In this document: piece by piece, positions 17,631-25,257 of the stretch | Numbering within the stretch: the first letter of the stretch is position 1 | Layout: each line of letters starts with the position of its first letter | Source of the DNA: Shewanella sp. | GTDB taxonomy: Bacteria > Pseudomonadota > Gammaproteobacteria > Enterobacterales > Shewanellaceae | Direction of reading: 5' to 3' | NCBI GenBank assembly: GCA_028223395.1 | Contig: JAOIUG010000010.1 | Span: forward strand, 1 to 46,790 | Length of the DNA stretch: 46,790 nt | Notes under the pieces: generated by a model | Told to the model about the DNA's origin: nothing | Database searches by the model: none | The model's input: the letters and a program-made list of their open reading frames with translations, nothing else | Position numbers and translations under genes: made by a program

Positions 17631-18761
17631 ATGTCTGATGACAGTAGTCAAGAAAAAACAGAAGAAGCCACCTCCAGGAAGTTGCAACAGGCCAAAGATA
17701 AAGGGCAGGTTGCACGATCAAAAGATCTAGGCACCTCAGCGGTGTTGATCGCCGCCGCCGTGGGCTTAGTGATGACCGGTCCGAGTATCGCTAAAGCGAT
17801 GTATATCATCATGATTGATTTGTTTACATTAAATCGAGAAGAGATTTTTGACACCCGGCAAATGATGAACATTTGGAGCATGATAGGTGGGGAGTTGGCC
17901 GCACCTTTAATAGGCTTTATTTTACTGTTAGCGGTAATGGCTTTTGCCGGCAATGTGGCGTTGGGCGGCATGTCATTTTCGGGCAAAGCGTGTATGCCAA
18001 AGCCGAGTAAACTCAGCCCTGTGGCGGGCTTAAAACGTATGTTTGGTGTACAAGCGGTGGTTGAGCTCACAAAAGGGATCGCCAAATTTTTGGTGGTGGC
18101 GGTCACGGCTTATTGGGTGTTGAATATTTATCTCAATGATATTTTGCTGTTATCGCAAGATCACTTGCCGGGGAACATCTACCATGCGCTGGATTTAATG
18201 GGTTGGATTTTTATTTTATTGTGCGCGTCAACGTTTCTGATTGTCGCCATTGATGTGCCGTATCAGATCTGGCATCACGCTAAACAATTAAAAATGACGA
18301 AGCAAGAAGTTAAAGACGAATATAAAGACACTGAAGGTAAGCCGGAAGTTAAAGGTCGTATTCGTCAGTTACAACAAGAAATGGCGCAGCGTAGAATGAT
18401 GGGAGAAGTGCCTAATGCCGATGTCATTGTGGTTAATCCTGAGCATTATGCGGTGGCGGTTAAATATGATGCACTGAAGTCGACTGCGCCTTTTGTGTTG
18501 GCAAAAGGGGTAGATGAAGTTGCGTTTAAAATTCGAGAGATCGCGCGCGAGCATGATGTGGCTATCGTGACCGCAGCGCCTTTAGCTCGCGCCATTTTCC
18601 ACACCACTAAAATAGATCAAGAGATCCCCGAAGGCCTGTTTACCGCAGTCGCACAAGTGCTCGCGTATGTGTTTCAGTTACGTCAATACCAAAAAGGCAA
18701 AGGTCGTAAACCCAATGCTATCCCCATTAAGCAGCCGATCCCGGACGAGCTTAAACATTAA
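17631..18761 (+). CDS. flhB: FlhB export substrate-specificity switch
   Basis: This 376-residue protein has a soluble N-terminus with the DSSQEKTEEATSRKLQQAKDKGQ signature split over residues 3-25, four transmembrane helices, and the cytoplasmic FlhBC domain. The autocleavage motif is N269-P270-E271-H272 (VVNPEHYAVAVKYD), at the same residue number as Salmonella NPTH but with Glu for Thr. FlhBC self-cleaves at N/P and, with FliK, flips export from hook to filament. GGAG lies 10 bases before ATG 17631. A short FlhB C-terminal-like paralogue is at 32270-32578. Confidence 0.95.
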   Translation: MSDDSSQEKTEEATSRKLQQAKDKGQVARSKDLGTSAVLIAAAVGLVMTGPSIAKAMYIIMIDLFTLNREEIFDTRQMMNIWSMIGGELAAPLIGFILLLAVMAFAGNVALGGMSFSGKACMPKPSKLSPVAGLKRMFGVQAVVELTKGIAKFLVVAVTAYWVLNIYLNDILLLSQDHLPGNIYHALDLMGWIFILLCASTFLIVAIDVPYQIWHHAKQLKMTKQEVKDEYKDTEGKPEVKGRIRQLQQEMAQRRMMGEVPNADVIVVNPEHYAVAVKYDALKSTAPFVLAKGVDEVAFKIREIAREHDVAIVTAAPLARAIFHTTKIDQEIPEGLFTAVAQVLAYVFQLRQYQKGKGRKPNAIPIKQPIPDELKH

Positions 18762-18921
18762 AGTGTCGATAACGAAGCTAGATCGACTTTATTTGGCAGT
18801 TCTCTCAGTGATTTCATTATTATAAGTATAATAATTAACCACTTGTTTGATGCTCGATTCTTTGTTAGCGCGTTTCAAGGTATAGTGTGCCTCACAGTTA
18901 ATGTATTGCTGACACTCATGT

Positions 18922-18937
18922 TGGTACTTAAATTGCA
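18922..18937 (+). promoter_or_regulatory. Sigma-54 promoter of flhA
   Basis: TGGTACTTAAATTGCA has GG (18923-18924) and GC (18935-18936) with exactly 10 bases between, and a perfect TTGCA -12 block. ATG 18975 of flhA is 38 bases downstream. The preceding gap also holds a 9-bp AT-only dyad at 18816-18835 of unknown role. Confidence 0.87.
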
Positions 18938-18974
18938 TTAAAAAGTCTATTAGTGTCAAAGACTGGTAAGGTGA

Positions 18975-21074
18975 ATGGAACTTAGTGCAAAGCTCGGGCA
19001 GTTAAAGCAATTAAAGCCCTCACAATTTAAAGGGGCAGGAACACCATTATTGGTTTTAGCCGCATTGGCGATGATCATTTTGCCCATGCCTGCTTTTCTA
19101 CTCGATATTTTGTTCGCTTTCAATATTGCGCTGGCATTAGTCGTTTTATTGGTGGCCATTTACAGTGATCGTCCACTTGATTTTGCGGCTTTTCCAACGG
19201 TATTACTGGTGGCAACGCTATTGCGATTGGCATTAAATGTGGCCTCCACCCGAGTGGTATTACTGGAAGGGCATAATGGTGGAGATGCAGCCGGTAAAGT
19301 GATAGAGGCTTTTGGCTCTGTGGTCATCGGTGGTAACTATGCTGTCGGTTTAGTGGTGTTTTTGATCTTAATTATCATTAACTTCGCTGTTGTGACTAAA
19401 GGTGCTGGACGGATCTCTGAGGTGAGTGCTCGCTTTACACTGGATGCGATGCCCGGTAAGCAAATGGCAATTGATGCCGATCTTAATGCTGGTTTACTCA
19501 CTCAAGAACAGGCGCGCGCTCGACGTGCAGAAGTGACCCGTGAGGCTGACTTTTACGGCGCTATGGATGGGGCGTCAAAGTTTGTTAAAGGCGATGCCAT
19601 TGCGGGAATATTAATCTTAGTGATCAATATTCTGGGTGGGTTTGTCATTGGCATGGCGCAGCATGGTCTGAGCTTTTCTGATGCGATAGAAATTTATACC
19701 TTACTGACAATTGGTGACGGCTTAGTCGCGCAGATCCCCGGTTTATTATTGTCAATTGCCGCAGCTTTAATGGTGACACGCCAAAATGAGTCCGGTGACA
19801 TGGGCGAGATGGTGATGAGTCAGATGTTTGACAGTCCCAAAGCCTTAGCGATTGCCGCTGCTGTGATGTTCGTGATGGGGATTGTGCCGGGAATGCCGCA
19901 TTTTGTATTTCTTTCACTTGCCGCAATGGCCGGTGGCGCGGCTTATATTATTAATAAAAAGCAGGCGAGTGATAAAGTCAAAGCGCTGGAACTGGCTAAG
20001 TCAGGACCGGTGGAAAAGCAAAATGCTCAGCCAAAAGAGTTGAGTTGGGATGATGTGCAACATGTTGATACTATTGGATTAGAAGTTGGTTATCGCTTGA
20101 TCCCACTGGTCGATAAAGGCCAAGGTGGAGAATTGTTAAGTCGCATTAAAGGTGTGCGTAAAAAGCTGTCTCAAGAATTAGGTTTTTTAGTGCCAGCGGT
20201 GCATATTCGCGATAATTTAGATTTGTCACCCAATGCGTATCAGATCTCACTGATGGGCGTGTCTTCAGGAGAAGGTGAGATCCGTCACGATTGTGAATTA
20301 GCCATTAATCCAGGCCAAGTCTTTGGCAAGCTCGAGGGGATCGAAACGACCGATCCTGCATTTGGTTTAGAGGCGGTTTGGATAGCACCAGATCTAAGAG
20401 AGCATGCACAAACATTGGGCTATACGGTGGTTGACGCCGCGACAGTTGTGGCCACACACATCAGCCAGTTGCTCACCAATAATGCTTCAAAACTATTAGG
20501 TTACGAAGAAGTGCAACAGCTACTTGATATGTTAGCAAAGCACTCGCCTAAATTGGTCGATGGCTTTATTCCTGATGTGATGCCATTAGGCACGGTGGTC
20601 AAAGTGATGCAAAACCTGCTTAATGAGGGGGTGTCAATTCGGGATATGAAGACCATTGTGCAGACGTTATTAGAGTATGGGCCTAAGAGTGCAGACACTG
20701 AAGTGTTAACTGCTGCGGTGCGTATTGCGTTAAAGCGCATGATAGTACAAGAGATCAGTGGCCCTGAGTTGGAAATTCCCGTCATAACTTTGGCGCCAGA
20801 GTTGGAACAAATGTTGCATCAGTCTATGCAAGCAACCGGCAGTGAAGGGCCTAATATAGAGCCAAGTCTCGCTGAACGTATGCAAAAGTCGTTAGTGGAT
20901 GCAACACAGCGGCAAGAAATGGTTGGGCAACCGGCGATTTTATTAACATCGGGTATGTTGCGTTCAACATTATCACGGTTTGTTAAGCATACGATCCCAA
21001 ATCTACGGGTGATCTCTTATCAAGAGGTGCCTGATGAGAAACAGATCCGTATCGTGTCCGCAGTTGGACAGTAG
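18975..21074 (+). CDS. flhA: FlhA export-gate protein
   Basis: This 699-residue protein is full length. The N-terminal half carries about eight membrane helices with FHIPEP signatures (LDILFAFNIALALVVLLVAI; FPTVLLVATLLRLALNVAST; VSARFTLDAMPGKQMAIDAD; RRAEVTREADFYGAMDGASK). The cytoplasmic C-terminal domain forms the nonameric ring that receives substrates and chaperones (SAMPLE: IRDMKTIVQTLLEYGP and TLSRFVKHTIPNLRVISYQE segments). AAGGTG lies just before ATG 18975. It is the first gene of the flhA-flhF-flhG-fliA-che transcript driven by the sigma-54 promoter. Confidence 0.96.
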   Translation: MELSAKLGQLKQLKPSQFKGAGTPLLVLAALAMIILPMPAFLLDILFAFNIALALVVLLVAIYSDRPLDFAAFPTVLLVATLLRLALNVASTRVVLLEGHNGGDAAGKVIEAFGSVVIGGNYAVGLVVFLILIIINFAVVTKGAGRISEVSARFTLDAMPGKQMAIDADLNAGLLTQEQARARRAEVTREADFYGAMDGASKFVKGDAIAGILILVINILGGFVIGMAQHGLSFSDAIEIYTLLTIGDGLVAQIPGLLLSIAAALMVTRQNESGDMGEMVMSQMFDSPKALAIAAAVMFVMGIVPGMPHFVFLSLAAMAGGAAYIINKKQASDKVKALELAKSGPVEKQNAQPKELSWDDVQHVDTIGLEVGYRLIPLVDKGQGGELLSRIKGVRKKLSQELGFLVPAVHIRDNLDLSPNAYQISLMGVSSGEGEIRHDCELAINPGQVFGKLEGIETTDPAFGLEAVWIAPDLREHAQTLGYTVVDAATVVATHISQLLTNNASKLLGYEEVQQLLDMLAKHSPKLVDGFIPDVMPLGTVVKVMQNLLNEGVSIRDMKTIVQTLLEYGPKSADTEVLTAAVRIALKRMIVQEISGPELEIPVITLAPELEQMLHQSMQATGSEGPNIEPSLAERMQKSLVDATQRQEMVGQPAILLTSGMLRSTLSRFVKHTIPNLRVISYQEVPDEKQIRIVSAVGQ

Positions 21075-21085
21075 AGGGCGAATAA

Positions 21086-22474
21086 TTGAAGATTAAGAGA
21101 TTTTTAGCAAAAGATATGCGCTCAGCCTTAGCGCAAGTGAAAGAAACTCTGGGTTCTGACGCGGTCATTATGTCCAATAAAAAGGTGACAGGAGGGATTG
21201 AGATCGTTGCCGCTGTGGACTATGACGATCCTAAGCCGCAAATTGCCGCGGCCCCCTTGGCTGAGCTCAGTGACGAGAAAGTGACGCTAGGTGCACGTGC
21301 GAACGTGAAAGCGCAGACACAGACTCAATCAACGCCTGCTGCAGATTCATTACAAGCGCTGCTTGAACGTCAACAAAGCAGAGTTGATCAGCAAATGTCA
21401 TCGAGTGCGAGTGAAGAGCTGACAATGCCAGATTGGGCGAAAGGCTTGCAAGCGCAAGTTACGCCAGCAAAGAAAACCCCCACAAAAGCTGAATTTACCC
21501 CGCATAGAGCACCTGATAGCGTGACGCGTACCTCCAGCAGCGATCGCACAGAACTGGATGCGATGAAAGAGGAATTGTCATCGCTGCGCAATTTATTGAC
21601 GCACCAAGTGAGTACGTTAATGTCTGAGCAGAAAAAGCGTAACGATCCTGTTGGGGCGATGTTAGAAAGTAAATTGCTTGAAGCTGAATTTTCTCCTGAT
21701 GTAGCCAAAAAATTGTCTAACTTGAGCGAGCATTATGCACCCGCAGAGTTAGTGGCTTCACTGCCACGTAGCTTGGCCAATATGCTGGATAATCAAGGTG
21801 ATGATATTGTGCGTCAAGGCGGTGTCGTGGCCTTTGTAGGGCCTACAGGGGTCGGAAAAACGACCACGGTGGCGAAATTAGCCGCTCGATTTGCTGCACA
21901 TCATGGTACTGAGCAAGTGGCGTTGATCACGACAGATCACTATCGTATTGGCGCGTTTGAGCAATTGGCCACGTACGGAAAAATAATGGGTTGTCCGGTC
22001 AAACAGGCGCATGATTTTAATGAATTAGAGCAAGTGTTGTACCAATTTAGAAACCGTAAGTTAGTGCTTATCGATACCGCCGGTATGAGCCAGCGCGATC
22101 TGCGATTATTTCAACAGCTCGACAATTTAACGGCAAATAACCGCATACCTATTCGTAGTTATCTGGTACTGTCTGCCACCGGCCAGCGTCGCGTACTTGA
22201 AGATGCGGTCAAACAATTTACCCGTATCCCGCTTTCAGGCGCGGTACTGACCAAGTTAGATGAATCAGTGTCATTAGCGCCAGCGTTAAGTGTGTTGATT
22301 CAAAGTGGGTTACCTTTGAGTTATATCACTGATGGACAACGTGTTCCTGAAGACATGCAAGTGGCAGACACGTTGGCTCTGGCCAATCGCGCCCTAGCTG
22401 CATTAGATAACCAACCAATAGAACCATTACAGAATAGTGAACGGTCAGCAGCAATGACCCATGCATTTGAGTAG
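21086..22474 (+). CDS. flhF: FlhF SRP-type GTPase for polar flagellar placement
   Basis: This 462-residue GTPase sets the site of flagellar assembly at the cell pole. The N-terminal B domain begins MKIKRFLAKDMRSALAQVKE, the canonical start, so TTG 21086 is the start codon. AGAGGG at 21073-21078 supports it. The middle is disordered and Gln/Ser/Thr-rich. The NG domain has G1 GPTGVGKTTT, TTDHYRIGAFEQL, G3 DTAGMSQRD and G4 TKLDES. The use of TTG may keep expression low. FlhG follows and is the known antagonist. Confidence 0.94.
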   Translation: MKIKRFLAKDMRSALAQVKETLGSDAVIMSNKKVTGGIEIVAAVDYDDPKPQIAAAPLAELSDEKVTLGARANVKAQTQTQSTPAADSLQALLERQQSRVDQQMSSSASEELTMPDWAKGLQAQVTPAKKTPTKAEFTPHRAPDSVTRTSSSDRTELDAMKEELSSLRNLLTHQVSTLMSEQKKRNDPVGAMLESKLLEAEFSPDVAKKLSNLSEHYAPAELVASLPRSLANMLDNQGDDIVRQGGVVAFVGPTGVGKTTTVAKLAARFAAHHGTEQVALITTDHYRIGAFEQLATYGKIMGCPVKQAHDFNELEQVLYQFRNRKLVLIDTAGMSQRDLRLFQQLDNLTANNRIPIRSYLVLSATGQRRVLEDAVKQFTRIPLSGAVLTKLDESVSLAPALSVLIQSGLPLSYITDGQRVPEDMQVADTLALANRALAALDNQPIEPLQNSERSAAMTHAFE

Positions 22475-22478
22475 AAAC

Positions 22479-23360
22479 ATGACTTCCGATCAAGCAAGCG
22501 GTTTACGTATGATGAATCAGCCAAATAATGAAAAAGTAAAAGTTATCGCCGTCTCTGGTGGTAAAGGTGGCGTTGGTAAAACCAGCGTGTCAATTAACAC
22601 CGCCGCAGCGTTGGCGGAAAAAGGCAAACGGGTATTAGTGCTAGACGCGGATCTGGGCCTGGCAAACGTCGATGTTATGTTAGGACTACGTGCAGATAAA
22701 AATTTATCTCATGTTTTGTCCGGCGAGGCCGAATTAGATGATGTCATTTTAAGAGGCCCAAAAGGAATTGGTATTATTCCTGCCACATCGGGCTCTCAAG
22801 CGATGGTGGAACTAAACCAAGCACAACATGCAGGTTTGATCCGAGCATTTAGTGAAATGAAAACGCAGTTTGATGTACTCATTGTTGATACCGCCGCGGG
22901 CATTTCTGACATGGTATTAAGCTTTTCGCGAGCATCGCAAGACGTATTGATTGTGGTGTGTGATGAACCGACATCCATCACAGATGCTTATGCGCTCATT
23001 AAAATCTTAAGCCGTGAACATGGCGTGTTCCGTTTTAAGATTGTGGCGAATATGGTGCGCAGCTTACGCGAAGGTATGGAGCTGTTTGCCAAACTCAGTA
23101 AAGTCACCGATAGATTTTTAGACGTGGCATTAGAACTGGTGGCAACCGTACCATTTGATGAAAATTTACGGAAATCGGTCAGAAAGCAAAAATTGATTGT
23201 GGAAGCGTTTCCTAAGTCTCCAGCTGCGATTGCTTATCACGGTCTTGCGAACAAAATTATGAGCTGGCCTATTCCTTCTCAGCCAGGAGGACACCTAGAG
23301 TTTTTTGTTGAAAGATTAGTGCAACGCACTGACTATCAAGAGGATAATTCAGGTGAATAA
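22479..23360 (+). CDS. flhG: FlhG/FleN MinD-like ATPase controlling flagellar number
   Basis: This 293-residue MinD-type ATPase stimulates FlhF GTPase and restrains FlrA in relatives, keeping one polar flagellum. The N-terminal activation helix is DQASGLRMMNQ (residues 4-14). The deviant Walker A is SGGKGGVGKTS, switch I is DADLGLANVDVMLGL, and VDTAAGIS is Walker B. A C-terminal amphipathic region is present. I prefer ATG 22479 (MTSDQASGL), 4 bases after the flhF stop. ATG 22461 is an in-frame alternative overlapping flhF. No strong ribosome site is seen, which suggests coupling. Confidence 0.93.
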   Translation: MTSDQASGLRMMNQPNNEKVKVIAVSGGKGGVGKTSVSINTAAALAEKGKRVLVLDADLGLANVDVMLGLRADKNLSHVLSGEAELDDVILRGPKGIGIIPATSGSQAMVELNQAQHAGLIRAFSEMKTQFDVLIVDTAAGISDMVLSFSRASQDVLIVVCDEPTSITDAYALIKILSREHGVFRFKIVANMVRSLREGMELFAKLSKVTDRFLDVALELVATVPFDENLRKSVRKQKLIVEAFPKSPAAIAYHGLANKIMSWPIPSQPGGHLEFFVERLVQRTDYQEDNSGE

Positions 23361-24069
23361 AGCAGCCGCGTATACAAGTTTAGATAATAAGACCTCTATC
23401 GTTGAACTGTATGCACCGCTTGTGAAAAAAATTGCCCACCATCTATTGGCGCGTTTGCCCGCGTCAGTGCAGCTAGATGATTTACTGCAAGCAGGGATGA
23501 TGGGGCTGTTAGAGGCGTCATCAAAGTTTGATGGCAGTAAAGGAGCAAAGTTTGAAACCTTTGCCGGGATCCGTATTCGCGGTTCGATGCTTGATGAAAT
23601 CAGGCGTGGAGATTGGGTACCACGCTCGGTGCATCGTAATCAGCGCCGAGTGGCTCAAGTGATTGATGAGTTGGAACAAGAGTTGGGCCGTGATGCACGC
23701 GATCCTGAAATCGCCGCGCGGTTAGACATGTCGCTCGATGAATATTACAGCATTTTGAATGATGTCAGTGTTGGTAAAGTGGTTGGGATTGAGGATCTAG
23801 GCGTCGATGTCGACACTATTAATCATGAAGATAACCAAGATGTTGCGTATCAATCATTGGCTGAAGTTGAATTTCATTCAGCATTGGTAGCGGGGTTAAA
23901 GCTGTTACCAGAACGTGATGCTTTGGTATTATCTTTGTATTACGATGAAGCATTAAATTTAAAAGAAATTGGGGCCATACTTGAAGTCAGTGAGTCGAGG
24001 GTTAGTCAGATCCACAGTCAGGCGATGCTCAGGCTCAAAGGCAAACTCAAGCATTGGACACAAACATAA
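23353..24069 (+). CDS. fliA: FliA sigma-28 factor
   Basis: This 238-residue flagellar sigma factor recognises TAAA-N15-GCCGATAA promoters of late genes. Region 2 is YAPLVKKIAHHLLARLPASV through FDGSKGAKFETFAGIRIRGSMLDEIR. Region 3 is VHRNQRRVAQVIDELEQELGR. Region 4 is LSLYYDEALNLKEIGAILEVSESRVSQIHSQAMLRL, with its helix-turn-helix. GTG 23353 overlaps the flhG stop by 8 bases and has AGAGGA at 23338-23343. Its anti-sigma partner FlgM is outside the window. Confidence 0.95.
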   Translation: MNKAAAYTSLDNKTSIVELYAPLVKKIAHHLLARLPASVQLDDLLQAGMMGLLEASSKFDGSKGAKFETFAGIRIRGSMLDEIRRGDWVPRSVHRNQRRVAQVIDELEQELGRDARDPEIAARLDMSLDEYYSILNDVSVGKVVGIEDLGVDVDTINHEDNQDVAYQSLAEVEFHSALVAGLKLLPERDALVLSLYYDEALNLKEIGAILEVSESRVSQIHSQAMLRLKGKLKHWTQT

Positions 24070-24110
24070 CAGTAAACGCACATTAAAAATAACGCTCCAC
24101 GGAGGATACC

Positions 24111-24494
24111 TTGGACAAGAATATGAAGATTCTCGTAGTTGATGACTTCTCAACAATGAGACGGATCATTAAGAATTTGCTGCGTGACTTGGGGTTTAAC
24201 AACACTCAAGAAGCCGACGATGGTTCAACAGCACTACCGATGTTACAAAAAGGTGAGTTTGATTTTGTCGTGACAGACTGGAATATGCCGGGAATGCAAG
24301 GCATAGATCTGTTAAAAGCAATTCGAGCCGATGATTCACTCAAGCATTTACCTGTCTTAATGGTGACAGCTGAAGCTAAGCGTGAGCAAATTATCGCTGC
24401 CGCGCAAGCTGGAGTGAATGGCTACGTGGTCAAACCTTTTACCGCTGCGACGTTAAAAGAAAAGCTAGATAAAATTTTCGAGCGACTCGGCTAA
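24111..24494 (+). CDS. cheY: CheY chemotaxis response regulator
   Basis: This single-domain receiver of 127 residues, when phosphorylated by CheA, binds FliM to reverse rotation. Acidic pocket D11-D12, phosphoacceptor D56 (VVTDWNMPG), T86 (VTAEAK) and K108 (VVKPF) are present. Two starts are possible. TTG 24111 has GGAGG at 24101-24105 five bases upstream. ATG 24123 (MKILVVDDF) leaves that site 17 bases away. I favour TTG 24111, giving MDKNMKIL, with ATG as the alternative. It begins the chemotaxis part of the transcript. Confidence 0.95.
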   Translation: MDKNMKILVVDDFSTMRRIIKNLLRDLGFNNTQEADDGSTALPMLQKGEFDFVVTDWNMPGMQGIDLLKAIRADDSLKHLPVLMVTAEAKREQIIAAAQAGVNGYVVKPFTAATLKEKLDKIFERLG

Positions 24495-24507
24495 GCAGGG
24501 ATCTTTG

Positions 24508-25245
24508 ATGCAACAACAGATGACAGAACTCATCACGCTCGAACAAGCTGAGAGCCTCGTGGCATTGCTTCGTGACGGTGAGCAAGCAAAAGCCGATGAA
24601 TTGGTGAGAGAAATTGCATCACCGATCCAAAAAGAGCTCTTTGATGAAGTCGGCCGTTTAACGCGTCAACTTCACAGTGCAATCGTTGATTTTCAAGTAG
24701 ATAATCGCTTGATTGAACTGGCAAGCACAGAGATCCCAGACGCTAAAGAGCGTCTGACTTACGTGATTGATATGACGGAGCAAGCAGCCAATAAAACCAT
24801 GGATGCGGTGGAAGAGTGTTTGCCGTTAGCCAACGCACTAAGTGATAACATTCAAGCGATTAAACCGTCATGGGACAAACTCATGCGCCGGGAGTTGCCA
24901 CTGCATGAGTTTAAAGCACTGTGCCATGACATTCAGCAGTTTATTGACCGCAGTGAGTCTGATGCTAACCGAGTGAAAGCATTGCTAAATCAAATTTTGC
25001 TTGCACAAGATTTTCAAGATCTTACCGGACAAATGATCCGCCGAGTGATTGATCTGGTCAGAGAAGTTGAAAATAGTTTAGTGTCCATGCTGACCGTTTT
25101 TGGTGAGCAACCTACGGACACGCAGCCACATTTTAGTGCACGTGATGTTGAAGCCGAAGGCCCGATTATTAATGCGGATAAACGTCAAGACGTGGTGACA
25201 GGTCAAGATGAAGTTGATGATCTGCTTTCAAGCCTAGGTTTTTAA
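24508..25245 (+). CDS. cheZ: CheZ CheY-P phosphatase
   Basis: This 245-residue helical protein dephosphorylates CheY-P. The catalytic segment AQDFQDLTGQMIRRVIDLV includes D171 and Q175, matching the DxxxQ pair of E. coli CheZ (D143/Q147). The C-terminal CheY-binding peptide is DEVDDLLSSLGF, the last 12 residues. ATG 24508 follows an AGGGA-like site. A codon-earlier TTG at 24505 is not needed. Confidence 0.94.
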   Translation: MQQQMTELITLEQAESLVALLRDGEQAKADELVREIASPIQKELFDEVGRLTRQLHSAIVDFQVDNRLIELASTEIPDAKERLTYVIDMTEQAANKTMDAVEECLPLANALSDNIQAIKPSWDKLMRRELPLHEFKALCHDIQQFIDRSESDANRVKALLNQILLAQDFQDLTGQMIRRVIDLVREVENSLVSMLTVFGEQPTDTQPHFSARDVEAEGPIINADKRQDVVTGQDEVDDLLSSLGF

Positions 25246-25257
25246 GGGAGTAAAGGG

